From: an uncultured Caulobacter sp.
GTDB taxonomy: Bacteria; Pseudomonadota; Alphaproteobacteria; Caulobacterales; Caulobacteraceae
DNA length: 7,460 nucleotides
Reading direction: 5' to 3'
Assembly (NCBI RefSeq): GCF_937900395.1
Contig: NZ_CALCDX010000069.1
Coordinates: forward strand, 1-7,460
Numbering within the stretch: position 1 is the first letter of the stretch; each line of letters starts with the position of its first letter. Positions 1 through 5,511 of this stretch are shown here, piece by piece. A program made the position numbers and the translations under genes. The notes beneath the pieces were generated by a model, which saw only the letters and a list, made by a program, of their open reading frames with translations, was not told the DNA's origin and ran no database searches.

Positions 1-1155
1 GTGACCAAGCCCTTCCACTTCGAAGGCCGTCACCGCATGCGCCTGGCCGACAGCGGCATCCAGGAACTGCAGCGCTACGTCGACACCCTCATCGTCATTC
101 CGAACCAGAACCTGTTCCGCGTCGCCAACGAGCGCACGACCTTCGCCGAAGCGTTCGGCATGGCCGACCAGGTGCTGCACTCGGGCGTCCGCTCGATCAC
201 CGACCTGATGGTCCTGCCGGGCCTGATCAACCTCGACTTCGCCGACGTCCGCACGGTCATGACCGAGATGGGCAAGGCGATGATGGGCACCGGCGAGGGC
301 ACCGGCGAAGACCGCGCCCTGATGGCCGCGCAGAACGCCATCGCCAACCCGCTGCTGGACGAAGTCTCGCTGAAGGGCGCCAAGGCCGTGCTGGTCAACG
401 TGACCGGCGGCATGGACATGACCCTGCTGGAAGTCGACGAGGCCGCCAACGCGATCTCGGACCAAGTCGATCCGGAAGCCAACATCATCTTCGGCGCGGC
501 CTTCGACCCGTCGCTGGAAGGCGTGATCCGCGTGTCGGTGGTCGCCACCGGCATGGACGGCGCCTCGATCGCCCAGATCGAGCCGAAGCCGGTCACCCGC
601 AACACCACGACCCAGCCGCTGATCGCCGACACCGCTCGTCCGGCGCCGCAGCCTGAGCCGGCTCGTCCGACCGCCCGCTATGAAGCCGCGCGTCCGGCGG
701 AGCGTCCCTCCGCCGCGTTCTCTTCGGCCTTCGCCCCGGTGCCTGAACCGGCCCCGGCTCCGGAGCCCGAGATCGTCATGTCCGCGCCCCAGCCGGAGCC
801 GGAAGCCGAGCTCTATTACGACGAGCCGACCGTCGCTGAAGAACCGCGCGTGGCCCAGCCGGCGGCCCGTCAAGTGAACCGCATCGTCGACCCGTTGGTC
901 GACGAGGTCGCCGAAGAGCCGCTCTTCTCGGACAGCAACAACTACTACGAGGAGCGCCGTCCGCAGAAGCAAGGCGGCTGGCTCTCGATGTTCGGCGGTG
1001 GTCGTCAACGCTACGAGCAGCAGGCCTCGGCCCCGCAGCCACAAGCCCGCACCACCCAGAGCGTCCGCCCGCAGCTGGCGCCGGTTGAAACGCCGCAGAC
1101 CGACGACGGCGAAGACCTGGAAATCCCGTCCTTCCTGCGTCGCCTGGCCAACTGA
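1..1155 (+). CDS. ftsZ: Cell division protein FtsZ, C-terminal part (5' end outside window)
   Basis: FtsZ is the tubulin-like GTPase that polymerises at midcell into the Z-ring and recruits the divisome. The reading frame is already open at base 1. The GTG there is an internal valine codon (VTKPF, which lies near residue 130 in E. coli FtsZ), so about 125-130 residues, including the GGGTGTG nucleotide-binding signature, lie upstream. Visible in the 384 residues present: the end of the GTPase domain, the T7 synergy loop NLDFADVR with the catalytic residues N77, D79 and D82 (window numbering), and the C-terminal tubulin-like subdomain up to about residue 190. Then comes a long low-complexity linker rich in Pro, Glu and Ala (about 195-370). 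Last is the conserved C-terminal peptide EDLEIPSFLRRLAN (371-384), which binds FtsA and other membrane anchors. A linker this long is characteristic of Caulobacter FtsZ. The stop codon is followed by a strong terminator, so ftsZ ends its transcription unit here. Confidence 0.97.
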   Translation: MTKPFHFEGRHRMRLADSGIQELQRYVDTLIVIPNQNLFRVANERTTFAEAFGMADQVLHSGVRSITDLMVLPGLINLDFADVRTVMTEMGKAMMGTGEGTGEDRALMAAQNAIANPLLDEVSLKGAKAVLVNVTGGMDMTLLEVDEAANAISDQVDPEANIIFGAAFDPSLEGVIRVSVVATGMDGASIAQIEPKPVTRNTTTQPLIADTARPAPQPEPARPTARYEAARPAERPSAAFSSAFAPVPEPAPAPEPEIVMSAPQPEPEAELYYDEPTVAEEPRVAQPAARQVNRIVDPLVDEVAEEPLFSDSNNYYEERRPQKQGGWLSMFGGGRQRYEQQASAPQPQARTTQSVRPQLAPVETPQTDDGEDLEIPSFLRRLAN

Positions 1156-1188
1156 AAAGGCGACCCCAAACGGGGGCCTAAATAGCTG

Positions 1189-1224
1189 AAACGCCCCGGA
1201 GGAGACTCCGGGGCGTTTTGCTTT
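1189..1224 (+). terminator. Intrinsic terminator of ftsZ
   Basis: A perfect 13-bp stem pairs AAACGCCCCGGAG (1189-1201) with CTCCGGGGCGTTT (1206-1218) around a GAGA tetraloop. It is followed by an interrupted T-rich tract (TTTTGCTTT, 1216-1224). It starts 34 bases after the ftsZ stop. A weaker hairpin (CCCC 1164-1167 with GGGG 1172-1175) lies in between. The loop side contains GACTC (1204-1208), a GANTC site of the kind methylated by CcrM in Caulobacter; this is probably coincidental. Confidence 0.92.
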
Positions 1225-1238
1225 GGGGGATGCTCGTG

Positions 1239-1255
1239 ATGTTATAAGATAACAT
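1239..1255. promoter_or_regulatory. Zur-box-like operator 1 (upstream of the COG0523 gene)
   Basis: ATGTTATAAGATAACAT is a palindrome with perfect 7-bp arms (1239-1245 and 1249-1255) around a 3-base centre. It is AT-rich in a very GC-rich setting and closely matches the proteobacterial Zur consensus, whose core is GTTATA-N-TATAAC with ATG/CAT flanks. Zur represses zinc-uptake and zinc-allocation genes when zinc is sufficient. The site lies just upstream of the candidate -35 element. Regulation by Zur is inferred from the match and from the downstream gene family. Confidence 0.72.
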
Positions 1256-1260
1256 TTCTG

Positions 1261-1289
1261 TTGAGCTGGATTTGGCGAGGCGCTAGTGG
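1261..1289 (+). promoter_or_regulatory. Candidate housekeeping promoter of the COG0523 gene
   Basis: TTGAGCT (1261-1267) resembles the Caulobacter sigma-73 -35 element (TTGACGS). GCTAGTGG (1282-1289) resembles its -10 element (GCTANAWC), and the 14-base spacing falls within the usual 10-14 range. The candidate start of transcription would fall inside the second palindrome, which begins two bases after the -10. The two palindromes thus bracket the promoter, an arrangement expected for repression by occlusion of RNA polymerase. Confidence 0.5.
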
Positions 1290-1290
1290 T

Positions 1291-1303
1291 GTTACATTGT
1301 AAC
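1291..1303. promoter_or_regulatory. Zur-box-like operator 2
   Basis: GTTACATTGTAAC is a perfect palindrome with 6-bp arms (1291-1296 and 1298-1303) around one central base. It matches the GTTAYA-N-TRTAAC core of Zur boxes. Its centre lies 50 bp from the centre of the first operator, roughly five helical turns. It sits over the expected transcription start, just before the ribosome-binding site of the COG0523 gene. Confidence 0.62.
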
Positions 1304-1316
1304 GCAAGAGGCGCGC

Positions 1317-2540
1317 GTGACCGTTCAACCCCCCAAGCCCTCGGGCCGCATTGATCGGCGTCTGCCGGTGACCGTCCTCTCGGGCTTCCTGGGCGCCGGT
1401 AAGACCACGCTGCTGAACCATGTGCTGGCCAACCGCGAGGGCAAGAAGGTCGCGGTCATCGTCAACGACATGAGCGAGGTGAACATCGACGCGGCCTTGG
1501 TCGCGGAGGGCGGCGCGAACCTCTCCCGCACCGACGAGACGCTGGTCGAGATGTCGAATGGCTGCATCTGCTGCACCCTGCGAGATGACCTGCTCAAGGA
1601 GGTTCGCCGCCTGGCCGCCGAGCGGCGCTTCGACTACCTGCTGATCGAGTCCACGGGCGTCTCCGAGCCGATGCCGGTCGCCGCGACCTTCGACTTCCGC
1701 GACGAAGCCGACCAGAGCCTGTCGGACGTGGCGCGGCTGGACACCATGGTGACCGTGGTCGACGCTTTCAACTTCCTCCGTGACTATGGCTCGCGCGACA
1801 GCCTCGCCGATCGCGGCGAGACGGCGGGGGAGGGCGACGAACGAACCGTCGTCGATCTGCTGGTCGAGCAGATCGAGTTCGCCGACGTGATCGTGCTGAA
1901 CAAGGCCGACCTGGTGTCCGCGGAGGACCTGGGCCGCCTCGAGGCGATCATCGCGACCTTCAATCCGCAGGCGCGGATCGTCCGCTCGGAACGCGGCGCG
2001 GTCGCGCTGGACGATGTGCTGGACACCGGCCTGTTCGATCCCGTCCGAGCCGAGGGAGCGGCCGGCTGGCAGAAGGCGCTGATGGGCGAGGTGCTGCCCG
2101 AGACCGAGGAGTACGGCATCAGCCACTTCGTCTATCGGGCGTCGAAGCCGTTCCATCCGGAGAAGTTGAAGGCCTGGCTGGACAGAGAATGGCCGGGCGT
2201 CATCCGGTCCAAGGGCTTCGTTTGGCTGGCTACCCGCTATGACCGCGTCGGCGGCTGGAGCCAGGCCGGCGCGGTGACCCAGTTCGGCCCTCATGGCCGC
2301 TGGTGGGCGAGCGCGCCGGAGGAATACTGGCCCGAAGACGCGGCCTGGCGCGCGGCGATCCAGAAGGTCTGGAAGCCGATCCACGGCGACCGCCGGCAGG
2401 AGATCGTGCTGATCGGCCAGAACATGGATCGCGAAGCGCTGACCCGAGGCTTCGACGCCTGCCTGCTCTCCGACCTGCAATTTGGCTTCGGTCCCAAGGC
2501 CTGGACCAAACTGCCGGACCCTTTCCCGCAATGGGGTTAG
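1317..2540 (+). CDS. COG0523/CobW-family GTPase, probable zinc metallochaperone
   Basis: This is a 407-residue cytoplasmic P-loop GTPase of the COG0523 (CobW/YeiR/ZNG1-like) family, whose members deliver metal ions to client proteins. Visible motifs: Walker A GFLGAGKTT (residues 23-31), the family metal-binding motif CICC within NGCICCTLR (C83, C85, C86), the ESTG motif (111-114), VDA (148-150), and the base-specificity motif NKAD (195-198). A CobW C-terminal domain follows from about residue 265 to 370. There is no His-rich linker. The GTG start is chosen because AAGAGG (1306-1311) lies five bases upstream and because the N-terminus fits the family length. Two Zur-box-like palindromes in its promoter point to zinc rather than cobalamin metabolism, and no cobalamin gene is adjacent. 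A 60-codon frame overlaps its stop. The family assignment is secure. The metal, zinc, is inferred from the operators. In Caulobacter a Zur-regulated COG0523 protein is known from published work, as far as I recall; identity with this gene is not established here. Confidence 0.93.
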   Translation: MTVQPPKPSGRIDRRLPVTVLSGFLGAGKTTLLNHVLANREGKKVAVIVNDMSEVNIDAALVAEGGANLSRTDETLVEMSNGCICCTLRDDLLKEVRRLAAERRFDYLLIESTGVSEPMPVAATFDFRDEADQSLSDVARLDTMVTVVDAFNFLRDYGSRDSLADRGETAGEGDERTVVDLLVEQIEFADVIVLNKADLVSAEDLGRLEAIIATFNPQARIVRSERGAVALDDVLDTGLFDPVRAEGAAGWQKALMGEVLPETEEYGISHFVYRASKPFHPEKLKAWLDREWPGVIRSKGFVWLATRYDRVGGWSQAGAVTQFGPHGRWWASAPEEYWPEDAAWRAAIQKVWKPIHGDRRQEIVLIGQNMDREALTRGFDACLLSDLQFGFGPKAWTKLPDPFPQWG

Positions 2541-2713
2541 GCGGCGGCGACGAGATCCGAAGCGACGTCTTCGAGGAGCCTTCCGCCGGCTGGGTGGCGC
2601 AGCGGTTCGGCGTCAGCTTGGAAGAGGCCGAATGGGTTCTCGTCCTCTATCGCTTCCAGGCCCTTTATCCGGACGGCCCGGAGCCAGGGCGCTTCTATTG
2701 CGAGGCGCTATAG
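2531..2713 (+). CDS. Small conserved-looking hypothetical protein (60 aa), coupled to the COG0523 gene
   Basis: I do not recognise this protein. ATG at 2531 overlaps the last ten bases of the COG0523 gene in another frame (ATGGGGTTAG). This is typical of translational coupling, and there is no clear Shine-Dalgarno of its own. The product starts MGLGGGDEIRSD and is acidic overall. It has an amphipathic central stretch (GWVAQRFGVSLEEAEWVLVL) that looks like two short helices, with a helix-turn-helix-like spacing but too short to call a DNA-binding domain. There is a single cysteine near the end (FYCEAL) and no membrane segment. Third codon positions are strongly G/C as in the neighbours, which supports real coding. 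It would share the Zur-type control of the gene upstream. It ends 13 bases before the stop of the convergent SPFH gene, so it fills the gap exactly. It could be spurious, but the tight packing and codon use argue against that. Confidence 0.65.
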   Translation: MGLGGGDEIRSDVFEEPSAGWVAQRFGVSLEEAEWVLVLYRFQALYPDGPEPGRFYCEAL

Positions 2714-2726
2714 GCCCTTCCCCGAT

Positions 2727-3626
2727 CTAGTCGATCTTCACGAAGGGCGTCGAACCGCCGGTCACTTTGGGCAGTTCGCCGTTCCACTTCTCGATCGCCA
2801 GCTGCTGGAGGACCTGCGGGTTGGCGCGCAGCGCCTCACCCTTGATGCGGATGGCCTCGGCCTCGCCGCGCGCCTTGGCGATCGCGGCGTTGGCGAGCGC
2901 GGTCTCCTTGGCCTCCAGCGCCTTGGCGGCCAGGGCTTCCTGCTCCAGCTGAGTTTTGGCCTGCATCTGCTGGATGATGGCGTTCGGGTAACGGATCGAG
3001 CCAATCCAATCCAGCTGGCTGATATTGACCCCGTGACGGGCCCACTTGCCGGCGACGCGGGCATAGGCCTTCTGGATTACCATCTGGCGACCACCGCTGT
3101 AGAGCGTTTCCACCCCGACCTTCTCGGCCTCGGCCGCCACGGCCGAGCGCACGTCATTACGGATCGGTCCGTCCAGCAACTGGTCGAAGGACAGGCGGTA
3201 GGTCTGGTAGAGGTTCGGCGCCGAGGCCGGATTGACCTGCAGGGTCACCGAGATGTCCGCCGTCATCGGCAGGCCGGTGTTGTCCGAGAAGGTGATCTCC
3301 TCGTTCTCGTTGCCGCGCTCGTCAGCCTCGCGCGTGTAGCTGTAGGTGCGCTGGATCACCGGATACTGGATGATCCGCTCGCCGATGCCGCGCAGATACC
3401 AGCGGGCGGGCAGGGGCTCGGGCGCCACCCCCGCCGAGGCCCCGAGGGTGCGGATCTTGACCCCGACATTACCTGGTTCGACCGTCGTGCTTTGAGTGAT
3501 CACCGCGCACGAGCCGAGGAGCAACAGCAGCGCCGCCGCCGTCCAGATCATGACCTGCCGTCCAGCCATTTGGAGCGACGGCTTAGAAGGTTTGCTGGGC
3601 GGAAGAGCGAAAGGGCTGTCGGGCAT
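2727..3626 (-). CDS. Prohibitin-like SPFH/Band 7 membrane protein
   Basis: This 299-residue protein has an N-terminal hydrophobic segment (about residues 27-43), an SPFH/Band 7 domain (about 50-215, including the QSTTVEPGNVGVKIRTLG entry strand and FSDNTGLPMTADISVTLQVNP), and an Ala/Glu/Lys-rich coiled coil (about 217-270). The tail ELPKVTGGSTPFVKID is of the kind seen in prohibitins. Such proteins form large ring-like assemblies on the membrane and act as scaffolds, often for the FtsH protease; the bacterial partner here is not known. The long domain is expected on the periplasmic side. ATG at 3626 is preferred because AGGA lies seven bases upstream on its strand; M20 has no such site. The hydrophobic segment ends LGSC (C40), which resembles a lipobox, so lipidation is possible though unproven. 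The gene stands alone, divergent from the Lrp-type regulator and convergent with the small gene, with no obvious terminator between. Confidence 0.9.
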   Translation of the reverse strand: MPDSPFALPPSKPSKPSLQMAGRQVMIWTAAALLLLLGSCAVITQSTTVEPGNVGVKIRTLGASAGVAPEPLPARWYLRGIGERIIQYPVIQRTYSYTREADERGNENEEITFSDNTGLPMTADISVTLQVNPASAPNLYQTYRLSFDQLLDGPIRNDVRSAVAAEAEKVGVETLYSGGRQMVIQKAYARVAGKWARHGVNISQLDWIGSIRYPNAIIQQMQAKTQLEQEALAAKALEAKETALANAAIAKARGEAEAIRIKGEALRANPQVLQQLAIEKWNGELPKVTGGSTPFVKID

Positions 3627-3658
3627 GCGGCATCCTCGCGTGACGTGTTGCGCTCAAT

Positions 3659-3687
3659 GGTAGAGCGGCAAGCGGAGCCGCGCGCAA
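3659..3687 (-). promoter_or_regulatory. Candidate promoter of the SPFH gene
   Basis: Read on the minus strand, TTGCGCG (3687-3681) and GCTCTACC (3666-3659) are separated by 14 bases. They resemble the -35 and -10 elements of Caulobacter housekeeping promoters, with one to two mismatches each. The predicted transcript would start about 25 bases before the SPFH start codon. The match is moderate and GC-rich DNA gives chance matches, so this is a weak call. Confidence 0.3.
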
Positions 3688-3706
3688 GACGTCTCTCCTC
3701 AGGATC

Positions 3707-3727
3707 GACGAAATCGGATAGTTCGTC
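3707..3727. promoter_or_regulatory. Inverted repeat upstream of the Lrp-type regulator, possible autoregulatory operator
   Basis: GACGAA (3707-3712) and TTCGTC (3722-3727) form an inverted repeat with a 9-base spacer, 35 bases before the regulator's start codon. Lrp/AsnC proteins commonly autoregulate from weakly conserved, partly palindromic sites. GACGAA occurs again at 4240-4245 and TCACTTT at both 3726-3732 and 4233-4239, so the two regions flanking the regulator share short words. This is suggestive only. Confidence 0.28.
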
Positions 3728-3761
3728 ACTTTATGCCAATCCTCGCGAGAAAGCGGTCACG

Positions 3762-4232
3762 ATGAAGCTGACGCGAACTGATCGGAAGATCCTCCAGATC
3801 CTCCAGCAGGACGGCAAGATTTCGAACGTCGAGCTGGCCGAGCGGGTGGGGCTGTCGCCCAGCCCGTGCCTGCGGCGGGTCAAGCAGCTGGAGGCTTCGG
3901 GCCTGATCAGCGGCTACGTCGCGCTACTTGATCGTCGCAAGGCCAAGCTGGATGTGCTGGCCTATGTGGAAGTGCAGGTCGATCGCCATAGCGAGGAGGC
4001 CGCCGAGGCCTTCAAGCAGGCGGTTCTGCGCGAGCCCGAGGTGGTCGGCTGCTACGTCATGACGGGGGGCTACGACTACCTGCTGAAGGTCGCGGTGCCC
4101 AATCTCGACGCCTATGCCGACTTCACCATGAAGCGCCTGCTCAAGATGCCCGCCGTGAAGGACATCCGCTCATCGTTCGTGCTCGACACGTTGAAGGATT
4201 CCACCGCCCTGCCGCTGGACTATCTCGACTGA
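3762..4232 (+). CDS. Lrp/AsnC-family transcriptional regulator
   Basis: This is a 156-residue protein, the usual length for the family. The N-terminal winged helix-turn-helix spans about residues 4-62 (TDRKILQILQQDGKISNVEL, then GLSPSPCLRRVKQLEASGLI). The RAM ligand-binding and oligomerisation domain spans about 66-145 and carries the effector-loop motif MTGGYDYLLKV (100-110). Lrp-type proteins bind an amino acid and form dimers to octamers that bend DNA. The frame runs open far upstream, antisense to the SPFH gene, but homology begins only at MKLTRTDRKIL, so the ATG at 3762 is chosen; its Shine-Dalgarno is weak (GAGAAAG, 3747-3753). It stands 132 bases upstream of the tyrosine-degradation genes in the same direction, which makes it their likely local regulator. 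The effector (tyrosine, phenylalanine or another amino acid) cannot be read from the sequence. Confidence 0.94.
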   Translation: MKLTRTDRKILQILQQDGKISNVELAERVGLSPSPCLRRVKQLEASGLISGYVALLDRRKAKLDVLAYVEVQVDRHSEEAAEAFKQAVLREPEVVGCYVMTGGYDYLLKVAVPNLDAYADFTMKRLLKMPAVKDIRSSFVLDTLKDSTALPLDYLD

Positions 4233-4364
4233 TCACTTTGACGAAGATCAAGCGGAGTGGTTGGCAGGATGTGACCTAAATGGCGGTAATCTTGATCATG
4301 ATCGCCACGATCTGACTTTAGATCCGCGATAAGTTGCCCGCTCTCGTCTTTTTGGAGCGGCCGC
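4233..4364 (+). promoter_or_regulatory. Probable control region of the tyrosine-degradation genes
   Basis: This 132-base gap separates the Lrp-type regulator from the aminotransferase and is more AT-rich than its surroundings. It contains TGATC-N11-GATCA (4230-4250), the 10-bp perfect palindrome GATCATGATC (4294-4303), and TGGCG/CGCCA arms (4281-4285 and 4303-4307). GATC occurs six times between 4231 and 4324. TTGACGA (4238-4244) is a good -35 match but has no matching -10 at normal spacing. TTTAGATC (4317-4324) resembles a -10 element. I therefore infer a regulated promoter without fixing its start. No terminator for the regulator gene is visible, so readthrough is also possible. GGAG (4354-4357) is the ribosome-binding site of the next gene. 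Confidence 0.45.
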
Positions 4365-5486
4365 ATGCTCGTCCTGGATCGCAAGCCCGTCACCGCCACG
4401 CCCGCTTCGCCCATGCGGCCGGCTCTCGAGGGTGTCCAGGCGTACAAATCCGGCATGACCCTGGCCGAGGCGGGCAAGCGAACCGGGCGGTCCCAATTCT
4501 CCAAGCTGGCCAGCAACGAGAACCTGCTGGGCGCCAGCCCCAAGGTCGCCGCCGCCGTCGCGGCCGCCATCGCCGAGCCTGAGCTCTATCCGGATCCCTA
4601 TTGCGAGACGCTGCGCGCCGCGATTGGCGGACGTCTGGGCGTCGACGCCGCCCGGATCGTGGTCTCGCCGGGGTCGGAGGCTCTGATCGACTACCTGTTC
4701 CGCGCGGTGCTGCACCCGGGCGATGCGATCCTGATGTCCAGTCCGACCTTCCCGGCCTACGACATCTTCGCCCGCTGCGCCGAGGCCCGGATCGTCGACG
4801 TGCCGCGCCTAGCGAACTTCGACCTCGACGTGCCGGCCTTCAAGACCGCCGCGGCCCAAGGGCCGAAGCTGCTGGTTCTGTGCACGCCCAATAACCCGAC
4901 CGGCAACGCCCTGACCGCCTCGGACATCGAGGAGATCCTGTCGGTCACGCCGCGCTCGACCCTGGTCTTCGTCGACGAGGCCTATCGCGAGTATCACGAG
5001 GCCTTCGACACCTTCGCCCTGCTGGACGCCTGGGGCGGTCCCTGGGTGTCGGCCCGCACCTTCTCCAAGGCCTATGGCCTCGCCGGCATGCGCGTCGGCT
5101 ATGGGATCGCTTCGTCGGCCGAGCTGGTCGGCTATCTCGACCGCCTGCGCCCAGCCTTCAACGTCACCGCCGTCAGCCAGGCCGCCGCCCTGGCCGCCTG
5201 GAGCGACCAGGATCACCTGGCCCGCACGGTGGCCCTGACCATCGCTGAGCGCGGCCGGATCGAAGCGGCGCTGGACGACCTGGGTATCGAGCACACCCGC
5301 AGCGAGGCCAATTTCGTCTTCCTGCGCGCGCCGGCCGGTCCCGAAGCGACCGCCATGCGTTTGTTGCAGGAGGGGCTGATCATCCGCCCGACGCCGGTCG
5401 CCGGCGGCTGGGTCCGCATCACCATCGGCCGCCCCGCCGACAACGACGCCCTGATCGCCGCCCTGCCGGCGGCGCTGGCGAAATAA
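4365..5486 (+). CDS. HisC-like PLP aminotransferase, probable tyrosine/aromatic aminotransferase
   Basis: This 373-residue fold-type I aminotransferase belongs to the class I/II, histidinol-phosphate aminotransferase-like group. Visible motifs: substrate-loop LASNENLLG (48-56), NNPTG within CTPNNPTGN (173-181), VDEAY with D204 that contacts the pyridine nitrogen of PLP, TFSKAYGLAGMRVGYG with the Schiff-base lysine K235 and phosphate-binding R243, and a C-terminal substrate arginine in WVRITIGR (R351). The ATG at 4365 has GGAG seven bases upstream. By family name it could be HisC, converting imidazole acetol phosphate to histidinol phosphate. However, it is followed 25 bases later by 4-hydroxyphenylpyruvate dioxygenase and then homogentisate dioxygenase, and no histidine gene is near. 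The likely job is therefore deamination of tyrosine (and phenylalanine) to 4-hydroxyphenylpyruvate, with 2-oxoglutarate as amino acceptor. HisC-family enzymes are known to accept aromatic amino acids. The fold is certain; the substrate is inferred. Confidence 0.9.
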   Translation: MLVLDRKPVTATPASPMRPALEGVQAYKSGMTLAEAGKRTGRSQFSKLASNENLLGASPKVAAAVAAAIAEPELYPDPYCETLRAAIGGRLGVDAARIVVSPGSEALIDYLFRAVLHPGDAILMSSPTFPAYDIFARCAEARIVDVPRLANFDLDVPAFKTAAAQGPKLLVLCTPNNPTGNALTASDIEEILSVTPRSTLVFVDEAYREYHEAFDTFALLDAWGGPWVSARTFSKAYGLAGMRVGYGIASSAELVGYLDRLRPAFNVTAVSQAAALAAWSDQDHLARTVALTIAERGRIEAALDDLGIEHTRSEANFVFLRAPAGPEATAMRLLQEGLIIRPTPVAGGWVRITIGRPADNDALIAALPAALAK

Positions 5487-5511
5487 GAAATCTCTAGGGA
5501 GAGAGCCGCCC

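Noticed and set aside
1..3. GTG at base 1 as the start of a short FtsZ
   Set aside because: It encodes the conserved internal valine of VTKPF; the GTPase core would be missing, so this is the window edge and not a truncated gene.
1225..1316. Cobalamin riboswitch upstream of the CobW-type gene
   Set aside because: The gap after the terminator is under 100 bases, shows no B12-box-like sequence, and is occupied by the promoter and two Zur-like palindromes.
1242..2531. Minus-strand open frame of 429 codons opposite the COG0523 gene
   Set aside because: It mirrors a gene with intact Walker A, CICC and NKAD motifs; the antisense product is low-complexity with no recognisable domain, a usual effect of high third-position GC.
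3033..3761. In-frame upstream extension of the Lrp-type regulator
   Set aside because: It is antisense to the SPFH gene and has no family similarity; the Lrp domain begins at the ATG at 3762.
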